From: Pullichristensenella sp963930055
Lineage (GTDB): Bacteria > Bacillota > Clostridia > Christensenellales > Aristaeellaceae
Direction: 5' to 3'
Length of the DNA stretch: 64,000 nucleotides
NCBI GenBank assembly: GCA_963930055.1
Contig: CAWVKS010000005.1
Location: 119,150 to 183,149, forward strand
Position numbers and translations under genes: made by a program. This document shows, piece by piece, positions 9,501-16,848 of the stretch; position 1 is the stretch's first letter, and each line of letters starts with the position of its first letter. The notes beneath the pieces are model-generated. The model saw nothing but the letters and a program-made list of their open reading frames with translations. It ran no database searches and was not told the DNA's origin.

Positions 9501-9968
9501 GCGTTCGACGGCGCTGCGCTGGCAAACGCCGTCCGCGCCCAACTCGACGGCCTGCGCAAGCGGAACCGCCTGACCGAGGCGGAGCGCAAGGCCGTGTCCT
9601 CCCAGCGCCTGGCGCGCTTCTTCGCCGGCGGGACGGGCAGGCGGCTCTTGCGGAGCGGCACGGTGCGGCGCGAATGGCCGTTCAACGTGCGCATGAAGGT
9701 GGAAGAAGCCCTCGGGGAGGACGCCCACGCGCGTTACGGCGGCGGGGAGGTGCTCGTGCAGGGCACGGTGGACTGCTGCTTTGTCGAAGAAGGCGGCTGG
9801 GTGCTGCTCGATTACAAGACCGACATAACGCGCGACCGCGAAGCCCTCGTGCGCCACTATGAAAAACAGCTCGCCATCTACGCGCTGGCGCTTGCGCGCA
9901 TTACCGGCCTGCCGGTGCGGGAAAAGCGCCTCTGCCTCCTGGCGACGGGCGAAGAGATCGTATTGTGA
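6567..9968 (+). CDS. addA: ATP-dependent helicase/nuclease subunit A
   Basis: 1133 residues. UvrD-type helicase with Walker A AAAGSGKTA (K28) and Walker B FVDEYQDVSD (about residue 366). RecB-like nuclease domain at the C-terminus with the GTVD and LLDYKTD motifs (about 1060-1086). AddA works with AddB to resect double-strand breaks and load RecA. The start is ATG 6567 (MQFTEEQRRAIEARG, the usual AddA N-terminus). The partner addB, normally immediately upstream, is not in this window; the TIGR04076 gene sits there instead. Frame is intact throughout. Confidence 0.93.
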   Translation: MQFTEEQRRAIEARGTDLLLSAAAGSGKTAVLVQRVLSLIEEGADVRRMLVVTFTRAAAAEMRERLAARLGEAAAQGDARLREQMLCLDRASISTLHGFCAEFLRANFEAAGVDPAFRILDDAEDARLLDEAADEAMDALYEEGGEALSRLDAGRGPDKVRDLALRLYAFLGERPDPEAWLARALDAGQAPVQAWLDELLRAARRGLDAALAMTRAAHDHPGCPPHYAAALEKDLDALLELRGLEEAEALSARLRAFKQARPAGRNRDVAPEDLEAVKALRKAAGDYVKRCRLSELPLAQAREDALKLYGVFPVLAEAARRIGEAHARRKEERGGLSYADLERCALRALTREEVRNSVRGQYDYVFVDEYQDVSDLQEALITAVSRGDNLFAVGDVKQSIYRFRLAEPRLFLARYERYRRGEGGRLLPLTRNFRSTRPVIGFVNAVFSRTMTGGDSEIVYDDLARLNAGLEGTDDAPIPEIHILDEAADAGGEADEALEEIGRAGREAKWIAGRIRRLMAEEPGLRYRDIAILTRAKSSAAAAMLPVLLSEGIPAYAEGLSGYFDTLEVAFALSLLRLVDNELEDVEMIGALRSCMAGLTLEELSQIRLAHPDASFADAARACAGEGEGALTEKLRAFFGILDSWQLRAGALPLGELVRAVCVESGFYTYAGALPGGAQRQANLDALVTRAETFDASVSGSLTRFLAYAEHMRARGDGDSAHLLGEGDDVVRLMTIHKSKGLEFPVVFGALTARSFRGAAGGEPFRAHRELGLGMYYVDEALRTRREPLSYIAIGERERREDAAEELRLLYVLLTRAKRRLFLVGSLRSADARLPLYAAMGACPSSATSHLQWMLGALEGEKRAGEAPSARVVVHGLDELAAPAAERPRPSAADVLDAALGQAGEPDAAMAWVYPHLLDSERPVKLTASGLLREAEGPRELPTLAERPQFMQEAGMTGAERGSAYHRALQLLELDPLRAFDGAALANAVRAQLDGLRKRNRLTEAERKAVSSQRLARFFAGGTGRRLLRSGTVRREWPFNVRMKVEEALGEDAHARYGGGEVLVQGTVDCCFVEEGGWVLLDYKTDITRDREALVRHYEKQLAIYALALARITGLPVREKRLCLLATGEEIVL

Positions 9969-9980
9969 GGTGAAGATACC

Positions 9981-10403
9981 ATGAAGATACTCATCGTGGA
10001 CGGGCAGGGCGGCGGCATCGGCCGTCAGCTCGTCGAAGCGATCAGGCGCGAAGGGGAGCGCGACATTACCTGCGTGGGCACCAACGCCATCGCCACCAGC
10101 GCCATGCTCCGCGCCGGGGCCACCCGCGTAGCCACGGGCGAAAACGCCGTGGCGGTCGCCTGCCGCGAGGCGGACGTCATCGCCGGGCCCGTCGGCATCG
10201 TCGTCGCCGACGCGCTGCTGGGCGAGGTCACGCCGCGCATGGCCGCCGCCGTGGGGCAGAGCCGCGCCCGCAAGGTGCTCATCCCCGTCAACCAGTGCGG
10301 CAATTTCGTCGTCGGCGTGCCCGCGGGCGCGACGACGGCGCAGCTGGCCGCGCTGGCGGTGGAGGCCATCCTCCGCCCCGGGGCGGGCGACGCGAAAACT
10401 TAA
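9981..10403 (+). CDS. DUF3842 family protein
   Basis: 140 residues. The N-terminus ILIVDGQGGGIGRQLVEAI is a nucleotide-binding-like glycine motif, and the length and later VLIPVNQCGNFVVGV segment fit DUF3842, a small family common in Clostridia. Function unknown; a Rossmann-type fold is likely. It starts 12 bases after addA and is probably read through from it. Confidence 0.85.
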   Translation: MKILIVDGQGGGIGRQLVEAIRREGERDITCVGTNAIATSAMLRAGATRVATGENAVAVACREADVIAGPVGIVVADALLGEVTPRMAAAVGQSRARKVLIPVNQCGNFVVGVPAGATTAQLAALAVEAILRPGAGDAKT

Positions 10404-10404
10404 C

Positions 10405-10433
10405 TTGCGCCGCGCCCGCGCGCGTGGTAGGAT
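10405..10433 (+). promoter_or_regulatory. Predicted promoter of the ECF S-component gene
   Basis: TTGCGC at 10405-10410, 17-base spacer, TAGGAT at 10428-10433. Transcription would start near 10440, giving a leader of about 77 bases that contains the hairpin at 10455. Confidence 0.5.
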
Positions 10434-10454
10434 TTTTTCAACAACAACGGCAGA

Positions 10455-10494
10455 AGCCGGACACGTCCCCAGAAGGGGGCGCGTCCGGCTTTTT
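10455..10494 (+). terminator. Terminator or leader hairpin before the ECF S gene
   Basis: Stem AGCCGGAC (10455-10462) / GTCCGGCT (10483-10490), with an inner CCCC/GGGG pairing and a run of five T. It can end transcripts from addA-DUF3842, but it also lies inside the leader of the next gene, so it may attenuate that gene. Confidence 0.7.
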
Positions 10495-10516
10495 GGTCGC
10501 CGGGAAGGAGAAAACC

Positions 10517-11047
10517 ATGCAAAAAAATATCCGCGAACTGGTCACGGCCGCCGTCTGTCTGGCGCTGTGCCTCCTCTTGCCCTTCTTGACCGGACAGATC
10601 CCCCAGTGGGGGAACATGCTCTCGCCGATGCACATCCCCGTCCTGCTCTGCGGCCTTTTGTGCAGCTGGCCGTATGCCACGGCGGTGGGCTTTATCGCCC
10701 CGGCGCTGCGGTTCGCTCTGTTTGGCATGCCGCCCATCATGCCCACGGGCGCGGCGATGATGGTGGAGCTGGCCGTCTATGGCCTCGCCTCCGCGCTTTT
10801 GCGCCGCGCGCTGCCCAAGCGCCCCGTGTATCTCTATGTCTCCCTCGTGCTCGCCATGCTGCTGGGGCGCGTGGCCTGGGGCGCGGCGCGCCTGGCGCTG
10901 GCCGGCCTGAGCAACGGAGTGTTCACCTTCGCCGAGTTCCTCGCCGGCGCGTTCACTTCGGCCATTCCCGGCATCATCTGCCACATACTCATCATCCCGC
11001 CGCTGGTGATGGCGCTGGAGCGCGCGCGCGGCAAGGCCGCGGCGTAA
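10517..11047 (+). CDS. ECF transporter S component, ligand unknown
   Basis: 176 residues, almost entirely hydrophobic with about five to six membrane helices (LVTAAVCLALCLLLPFL near the N-terminus). The opening ALCLLLPF pattern and the MLSPMHIPVLLCGLL segment are typical of ECF S components that capture vitamins and pass them to a shared EcfAA'T module. No EcfA or EcfT genes are present here, so it would use a remote module. ATG 10517 follows GGAGAAAACC. Which vitamin it binds cannot be read from the sequence. Confidence 0.82.
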   Translation: MQKNIRELVTAAVCLALCLLLPFLTGQIPQWGNMLSPMHIPVLLCGLLCSWPYATAVGFIAPALRFALFGMPPIMPTGAAMMVELAVYGLASALLRRALPKRPVYLYVSLVLAMLLGRVAWGAARLALAGLSNGVFTFAEFLAGAFTSAIPGIICHILIIPPLVMALERARGKAAA

Positions 11048-11055
11048 AAACCCCC

Positions 11056-11084
11056 TTGCGTGAACGGCGATTTCGTGTTATGAT
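11056..11084 (+). promoter_or_regulatory. Predicted promoter of the acidic membrane protein gene
   Basis: TTGCGT at 11056-11061, 17-base spacer, TATGAT at 11079-11084. The ribosome site GGAGGGA and TTG start follow 23-36 bases downstream. Confidence 0.6.
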
Positions 11085-11119
11085 ACAAGCGATGTATTTT
11101 TTGAACGGAGGGATCGCCG

Positions 11120-11782
11120 TTGTCTGATACGAACGACCGCGAAAAGCTGGAAGCGGAGCAGGCCGCGCAGGAGCCGGCCCCCGAGGGTCGACCCGCCGCG
11201 CAGGAGCAGGTTGCCGGGTCCGCGCCCGATACGCAGGAGGGCAAGCAGGCGCAGGAGCCGCAAAAGGCGTGGGAGCCGGAAGTGACCGCCGAGCAGTTCC
11301 CCCGTCTCGACCCCGAGGATCTGCCCCCGGAAGCGCAGGGCGCGATCCCGGACATTCCCATGGAAGATGAGGAGCTTCCCTCCCTGGAGGAGGACAAGCC
11401 CGAATTCAAGGGCAAGCTCTATAACTTCGTCGCCAAGATGGACGACAAGCAGTTCCGCCGCGCGCAGATGATCTTCGGCATCGTCCTCGGCGCGCTGGCC
11501 GCGCTGGCCATGCTCATCCACATCCCCAACGACGATGGCGGCACCAGCATGTGGAACTTCGTCATCGCCCTGGTGCTCGTGATGTGGGTGCCGCGCGTTG
11601 TGGAGCGCAAGATCGAGCAGCGCATCCCCCTGGCGCAAAAGTGGATGCTGATCGTCTTTGTCCTCGGCTTTGGCGTCTCCATCGCCATCAACGCCGCGCA
11701 GGGCTACTATACCGCGCAACAGGCCGTGCCTTCGCCAAGTCCATCGGTCGCGCCCAGCGTCTCCCCGACGCCGCAGCCCTGA
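11120..11782 (+). CDS. Hypothetical acidic membrane protein
   Basis: 220 residues starting with TTG at 11120, 6 bases after GGAGGGA. The first 110 residues are hydrophilic, rich in Glu, Gln and Pro. Three hydrophobic helices follow (MIFGIVLGALAALAMLI, NFVIALVLVMWV, WMLIVFVLGFGVSIAI), and then a short Ser/Pro tail. The sequence between the helices is basic (VVERKIEQRI). I recognise no family. It has its own promoter and is followed by a CapA-like gene; there is no functional link beyond proximity. Confidence 0.7.
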   Translation: MSDTNDREKLEAEQAAQEPAPEGRPAAQEQVAGSAPDTQEGKQAQEPQKAWEPEVTAEQFPRLDPEDLPPEAQGAIPDIPMEDEELPSLEEDKPEFKGKLYNFVAKMDDKQFRRAQMIFGIVLGALAALAMLIHIPNDDGGTSMWNFVIALVLVMWVPRVVERKIEQRIPLAQKWMLIVFVLGFGVSIAINAAQGYYTAQQAVPSPSPSVAPSVSPTPQP

Positions 11783-11958
11783 CGGGCAACAGCCCGCAAG
11801 CCGCCTCCGCAAGTCAAGTTGCGCGGGCGGCCTTTGTTTGCCGGGGGCAGCCAGCACCTTTCCCGCCCGCTCCGAGGGAAAATTGCGAAAATATTACAAA
11901 ATGACAAACATACAAAGAAGATTCGCGCCGATTTGCCCTGATCGGCGCCGGATGCATG

Positions 11959-11964
11959 TATAAT
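11959..11964 (+). promoter_or_regulatory. -10 box of the CapA-like gene (leaderless candidate)
   Basis: TATAAT lies at 11959-11964, only 6 bases before ATG 11971. No Shine-Dalgarno is visible between them, so transcription would start at or next to the start codon. The -35 is poor (TTGCCC at 11933 with a 20-base gap). Confidence 0.5.
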
Positions 11965-11970
11965 ACACAT

Positions 11971-13308
11971 ATGGACGAGAAAAACAGGAAAACCAACAGC
12001 ACCCGTTCCGCGCGCCACGCCGCCGAGCGCCGCCGCGCTGAGCAGCGGGGCAGGCGGCTGACCCTCGGCATCTGCGCCGCGCTGGCCGTGGCGCTTTTGT
12101 GCCTTTGCATACTCTTTTTCCGCGGCATGGACGGCGCGCCGGACGCAAGCGCGCCCGCATCCGTGCCGCCGCAGGCGACGCAGCGCCCGGCCGCGCCTTC
12201 CCCTGCGCCGACGCGGACGCCCGACGCCACCGCCGCGCCCGACGCCGCCGTGCCCTCGCCGTCCGCCGCTCCCTCGCCGTCCGCCACGCCGCAGCCGTCG
12301 CCCACGCCGCTTGACGCCGCGTCCGTGCCGTTGCCGGCGGAAGTGCCCGTGCTGGAGACAGAGGACGAGCTCACCAGGACTACCATCCTCATTTCCGCGG
12401 TGGGGGACTGCACGCTTGGCGGCGATGTCGGCTCCAGCAGCGGCAGCCGTTTTTCCCGCTACGCGGACGAATACGGCCTGGACTACTTCTTTGCCAACGT
12501 GCGCGACATCTTCGCCGGGGACGATTTTACCGTCGTCAACCTCGAAGGTCCGCTGACCACGCAGACCTCCGAGCGCCCCGGCCGGCAGTTCAACTTCCGC
12601 GGCAGCCCCGAATACGCGCAGATACTTTCCGGCTCCAGCGTCGAGGTCTGCACGCTGGCCAACAACCACGCCCTGGACTTCCGCGAGGCAGGCGTCAACG
12701 ACACCGCCGCCAACGTCATGGAAGCCGGCATGGGCGCGGCGGGCTACAAAAACGCCTGGTATGAGGAAAAGGACGGCGTGCGCGTCTGTTTCCTCGCCTT
12801 CACCGAATGGGATTACAGCGTTGACGAGGTCGCCGCGCGCGTGCGCGAGGAACGGGAGGGCAGCGACATCGTCATCGTCTCCATGCACTGGGGCGAGGAA
12901 CTGCGCGCCCGCGCCACTTCCACGCAGGAAAAATACGGCCGCGCCCTCATCGACGCCGGCGCGGACCTCGTGCTCGGCCATCACCCGCATGTGCTGGGCG
13001 GCCTGGAGCGCTACAAGGGCAAATACATCGTCTACAGTCTCGGCAATTTCTGCTTCGGCGGCAATTCCAACCCCGACGACAAGGATACGATGATCTTCCA
13101 GCAGACGTTCAACATAAGCGGCGCGGGCGAGGTGTCCGACGGCGGCATCAACATCATTCCCTGTTCCATCAGCTCGGTGGAGTCCACCAACAACTACCAG
13201 CCCACGCCCCTGAGCGGCGAGGCCGCCGACGCGGTCATTTCCAAGGTCGCCTCGCTCTCCTCGGTCGATTCGATCCTCTGGATGGACAGCTATACCGGCA
13301 TGCGCTGA
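11971..13308 (+). CDS. CapA/PgsA-like metallophosphatase, membrane anchored
   Basis: 445 residues. A short Arg-rich N-terminus, one membrane helix (about 31-50) and a Pro/Ser/Ala linker (about 60-120) precede a CapA-type domain. Recognisable family signatures are ISAVGDCTLGGDV, VNLEGPLT, LANNHALDF, SMHWGEE and GHHPHVLGGLE, the metal-binding His/Asp sites of the calcineurin-like CapA fold. Proteins of this family act outside the membrane in poly-gamma-glutamate or other cell-surface polymer metabolism. No pgsBC partners are nearby, so the substrate is open. ATG 11971 is chosen over ATG 11956 because the latter overlaps the -10 box. Confidence 0.85.
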   Translation: MDEKNRKTNSTRSARHAAERRRAEQRGRRLTLGICAALAVALLCLCILFFRGMDGAPDASAPASVPPQATQRPAAPSPAPTRTPDATAAPDAAVPSPSAAPSPSATPQPSPTPLDAASVPLPAEVPVLETEDELTRTTILISAVGDCTLGGDVGSSSGSRFSRYADEYGLDYFFANVRDIFAGDDFTVVNLEGPLTTQTSERPGRQFNFRGSPEYAQILSGSSVEVCTLANNHALDFREAGVNDTAANVMEAGMGAAGYKNAWYEEKDGVRVCFLAFTEWDYSVDEVAARVREEREGSDIVIVSMHWGEELRARATSTQEKYGRALIDAGADLVLGHHPHVLGGLERYKGKYIVYSLGNFCFGGNSNPDDKDTMIFQQTFNISGAGEVSDGGINIIPCSISSVESTNNYQPTPLSGEAADAVISKVASLSSVDSILWMDSYTGMR

Positions 13309-13322
13309 GCATCCGGGGCGGA

Positions 13323-13371
13323 AAACGGCGCACGGGCGGCGCGCATGCGCGTCCCCTGTGCGCCGTTTCGC
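13323..13371 (+). terminator. Long hairpin between the CapA-like gene and glnS
   Basis: Eleven-bp arms AAACGGCGCAC (13323-13333) and GTGCGCCGTTT (13358-13368) with a GC-rich inner hairpin. Only TTT follows directly, so it may be a weak terminator. Confidence 0.6.
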
Positions 13372-13414
13372 ACATTTTACCGGAAAAGCGCTGTTCCTTT
13401 GGGCGCGGACGTGG

Positions 13415-13420
13415 TATAAT
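13415..13420 (+). promoter_or_regulatory. -10 box of glnS promoter
   Basis: A perfect TATAAT at 13415-13420. The hexamer 17 bases upstream (TGTTCC) is a poor -35 match. The leader to ATG 13463 is about 35 bases and carries AAGGAGGTCG. Confidence 0.5.
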
Positions 13421-13462
13421 GGACGTATCATTCCGTCTTGCAACCACAAGGAGGTCGTGGAT

Positions 13463-15164
13463 ATGTCTGAGGAGCGGCGCGCCGCCAACTTTATCGAGGA
13501 ATTTATCGACGAGGACCTCGCCAGCGGTCGCTACGACCATGTGCGCACGCGCTTCCCGCCGGAGCCGAACGGCTTTTTGCACATCGGCCACGCCAAGGCG
13601 CTGTGCATAGATTTCGGCATCGCCGAAAAATACGGCGGCAAGTGCAACCTGCGCTTTGATGACACCAACCCCACCAAGGAGGACGCGGTGTTCGTCGAAA
13701 ACATACAAAACGACATCGAATGGCTGGGCTTTTCCTGGGATGAGCTGCATTTTGCCTCGGATTTCTTCGAGAAGCTCTACGAGATCGCCTGCGGCCTCAT
13801 CCGCAAGGGCGTGGCCTATGTGGACGACCAGACCAGCGAGGAGATGCGCAAAAACCGCGGCACGCTGACCCGGCCCGGCGTCAACAGCCCCTACCGCGAC
13901 CGCAGCGTGGAGGAGAACCTCGACCTCTTCAGGCGCATGCGCGACGGCGAATTCCCGGACGGCTCGCGCGTTTTGCGCGCCAAGATCGACATGGCCTCGC
14001 CCAACGTGCTCATGCGCGACCCCACGCTCTACCGCATCCTCCGCTGCCATCACCACCGCACGGGCGACAACTGGTGCATCTACCCGATGTACGATTTCCA
14101 GCATCCTTTGCAGGACGCCATCGAGGGCATCACCCATTCCCTCTGCTCGCTGGAATACGAGATCCATCGCCCGCTGTACGACTGGGTGGTGCGCGAAGCC
14201 GGCTTTGAACATCCGCCGCGCCAGATCGAGTTTGCCCGCCTGAACCTCACCCGCACGGTGATGTCCAAGCGCCACCTGCGCCGCTTCGTGGAGGAGGGCG
14301 TGGTCGCCGGCTGGGACGATCCCCGCATGCCCACGCTCGCCGCCATGCGCCGCCGCGGGTACAGCGCCGCCGCCGTCAAGGATTTCCTCGGCCGCGTGGG
14401 CGTGGCCAAGGCCGATTCCACGGTGGACCTGGCCCTGCTGGAGCACTGCGTGCGCGAGGATCTGGGCGGCCGCGCCCCGCGCGCCATGGCCGTGCTGCGC
14501 CCCCTGAAAGTCACGCTCTCCAATTGGCCGGAGGGCTTCGTGGACGAGATCGCCATGGAAAACCATCCCGACCACCCCGAGATGGGCGAGCGCACGCTGC
14601 ACATGGGCAACGTCCTCTACATCGACCGCGAGGACTTCATGGAGGAGCCGCCCAAGAAGTTCTTCCGCCTCGCTCCCGGCCGTGAAGTGCGCCTCAAGGG
14701 CGCCTACATCATCCGCTGCGAGGAAGTCATCCACGATGAAAACGGCGAAGTCGCCGAGCTCGTCTGCTCTGTGGACATGGACAGCCGCTCCGGCAGCGAG
14801 GGGCGCCAACCGCAAGGTCAAGGGCACGCTGCACTGGTTGAGCGCGCAGGACGCCCGCCCCTGCGAGATGCGCCTTTATGAGCCGATCCTTCTCGAGGAC
14901 GTGCCCGAGCCCGAGGCCGCCGACGAGGAAGAGGGGGAGGAGGCGGAAGCCGCCGCCAGCGACTTCATGGCCCGCGTCAACCCCGAAAGCCTTACCGTCG
15001 TCCACGGGCTCTGCGAGCCCTGCGTGGCCGAGGCCGAAAACGGCAAGGTGTTCCAGTTCCTGCGCACCGGCTACTTCTGCAAGGATTCGGATTCCACGGC
15101 GGGGACGCCCGTCTACAACCGCACCGTCTCCCTGAAGGACAGCTGGGCCAAGGCCAACAAGTAA
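13463..15164 (+). CDS. glnS: Glutaminyl-tRNA synthetase, one frameshift
   Basis: Charges tRNA-Gln. The class I signature FLHIGHAKA is near residue 39 and the KMSKS-like VMSKRHL near 266. The frame breaks in the GGGG run at 14800-14803: before it the protein reads SVDMDSRSGSEG, and after it a different frame continues NRKVKGTLHWLSAQDARPC to TAA 15164. Removing one G restores a continuous 566-residue protein of normal GlnRS length. The C-terminal anticodon-binding part contains an acidic insertion (EAADEEEGEEAEAAA). AAGGAGGTCG precedes ATG 13463. A one-base homopolymer change in a housekeeping gene is most simply a sequence error. Confidence 0.9.
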
Positions 15165-15225
15165 ATCAGCTATGCGGACGCCCGAAACGGCGCAGAGCCG
15201 CCCGGGGGCGTCCGCGCCCAAACAA

Positions 15226-15264
15226 AAACCGCTTTCGCAGCGCGTCTGCGAAAGCGGTTTTTTT
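15226..15264. terminator. Bidirectional terminator between convergent genes
   Basis: Perfect 15-bp stem AAACCGCTTTCGCAG (15226-15240) / CTGCGAAAGCGGTTT (15246-15260) with a 5-base loop. T-runs in both directions serve glnS and the minus-strand secreted protein gene. Confidence 0.9.
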
Positions 15265-15282
15265 CTGCGCACCGACGGCACG

Positions 15283-15769
15283 CTATGAATCGGCGATGAT
15301 GACCGGCGTGCCCGCCACGTATTCCTCGTTCCAGGTCACATAGTCGCTGGCCTGATACCCGGCCTTGACATCGCCCCAGGTGGCGTATTTGTAGCCGGAG
15401 AAGGACGCCCCGTCGTCCGAGCGCAGCACCAGCGCCTCCACGGAATCCCGCTTCGGCTCCGTCACCGGCACGGCCAGGTACCAGCAGGAACCCTGCCAAT
15501 AGGCCACGGATACATCGCGCTGCACCGTGCCGGAATCCAGCGTGGGAAAAGCTGCCGGCAAACTGCTGCCATTCTTCCGCGCTCGGCGCGCCGCCGGAGA
15601 AGGGCAACGCCTCCGATACGCGCGCGTATTCGCCATAGGACAGCAGGCTCAGGGCTTCCTTGGCCGCGGAAAACAATTCGCCCGAGATGGACGGCACGCC
15701 CTCCGCCAGGGCGGCGGATAAAAGCAGCGCCGCGAGCAGCGCCAGCGATACGATTCGTTTCAGCTTCAT
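15283..15769 (-). CDS. Small secreted hypothetical protein, one frameshift
   Basis: A clear signal peptide (KRIVSLALLAALLLSAALAEG) opens the frame at ATG 15769, with GGAGGTCC upstream. The first frame reads to EEWQQFAGSF; the sequence then continues in the next frame as TLDSGTVQRDVSVAYWQG and ends VAGTPVIIADS at 15283. The break coincides with the AAAA run at 15547-15550 (plus strand); deleting one base joins the two halves into a protein of about 161 residues. The mature part is Ser/Tyr/Asp-rich and resembles no family I know. It lies 39 bases downstream of holA on the same strand. Confidence 0.65.
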
Positions 15770-15807
15770 AAACAGGACCTCCAGGGCTTCGCTTACTTTT
15801 TAGACGC

Positions 15808-16848
15808 TCAGCGCCTGCCCGAAGTTCCGCCCTTGCCGCGCATTTCGACGATTTTCAGCATAAAAAACTCCAACGCCTCGCGGTCGCGCAGCCGGCCGGA
15901 CTTGATGTCCTCGTCCGCCTGCACGCCCTGCCGGTAAAGGCGCAAAAGCGCCTCCGCGTCCATCGCCCGCGCCTGTCTGGCGGCGCGCTTCGCCGCATAG
16001 GGGTGCAATTTGAGCGCCTTCTCCACCGCCGCCGCGTCCCCGCCGCCCTTTTGCGCCAGCGCCAGGTGCGCGAGCATGCGAAGCTGCCGCACAAGCATGG
16101 AAAATACGCCCACGCAGCTCTGACCGCCCATCAGCAGCGCTCGCAGGCTGCGCTCGGCGCGGGCAAGGTCGCCGGCAAAGAGGAAGTCCAGCATTTCAAA
16201 CACGCTGAATTCCAGCGAGGGTGAGACGGCCTCCTCGATGTCCTCCACGGTGATCTCCGCGCGCTCGCCGATGTAGCCCGCCAGCTTGTCCACCTCGCCG
16301 CTCAGCCGCGTGAGGTCGCGCCCGGCGGTAAAGGCTAGGTGAGAGGCCGCCTGCTGGGAAATGCCCTTTTTCAGGGGCTTGAGGCGCGCGCTCATCCAGC
16401 GCAAAAGCTCCGCGTCGTTAAGCGGCTCAAAGCGCACCTCCGCGCCGCGCTTTTTCAGCGCCTGCGTAAGCTTCTTGCGCCCGTCCGCCTCGCCGTGCAT
16501 CGTGAACACCACTACGCAGCTCGCGGGCGGGTCCTTCAGCCATTCCATCATGCGCGCGGCCTCGCTTTCCTCGTCGCGCGCCTTGCCGCCCAACAGCGGC
16601 GCCCAGTCGCGCACCTCGACGATGCGCCGCTCGGCCATGAATGGCAGCGTTTCCGCCGCCTCGATGATCTGCGCCGCCGTCGCGCCCTCGAGCACCGCCT
16701 CGTTGAGCTGCTCCAGCCCCGCGGGCAGCAGCGCGCGCCGCAGCGCCTGCATGGCCTCGCGCTTGAGGTATTCCTCCGGCCCGGCAAACAGATAGACGCC
16801 CTGCACGGCGCTTCCCTTGATCTGCGCGTAAAATTCCTTCCAGGTCAT
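15808..16848 (-). CDS. holA: DNA polymerase III subunit delta
   Basis: 346 residues. The N-terminal VYLFAGPEEYLKREAMQALRR and ALLPAGLEQLNEAVLEG segments, followed by VVEVRDW-type and MEWLKDPPASCVVVF strands, match HolA, the clamp-loader delta subunit that opens the sliding clamp. The C-terminal helical collar (SVFEMLDFLFAGDLARA, then LRMLAHLALAQKG) is complete. ATG 16848 overlaps the comEC stop by ATGA. The comEC-holA arrangement is common in Gram-positive bacteria (often with rpsT next, which is not seen here). Confidence 0.93.
   Translation of the reverse strand: MTWKEFYAQIKGSAVQGVYLFAGPEEYLKREAMQALRRALLPAGLEQLNEAVLEGATAAQIIEAAETLPFMAERRIVEVRDWAPLLGGKARDEESEAARMMEWLKDPPASCVVVFTMHGEADGRKKLTQALKKRGAEVRFEPLNDAELLRWMSARLKPLKKGISQQAASHLAFTAGRDLTRLSGEVDKLAGYIGERAEITVEDIEEAVSPSLEFSVFEMLDFLFAGDLARAERSLRALLMGGQSCVGVFSMLVRQLRMLAHLALAQKGGGDAAAVEKALKLHPYAAKRAARQARAMDAEALLRLYRQGVQADEDIKSGRLRDREALEFFMLKIVEMRGKGGTSGRR

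Noticed and set aside
6501..9857. A 1118-residue minus-strand frame under addA
   Set aside because: GC-rich antisense shadow of the well-supported addA.
10434..10516. Riboswitch (for example THF type) before the ECF S gene
   Set aside because: The leader before the hairpin is about 15 bases, too short for a known aptamer, and no THF-aptamer signature was seen.
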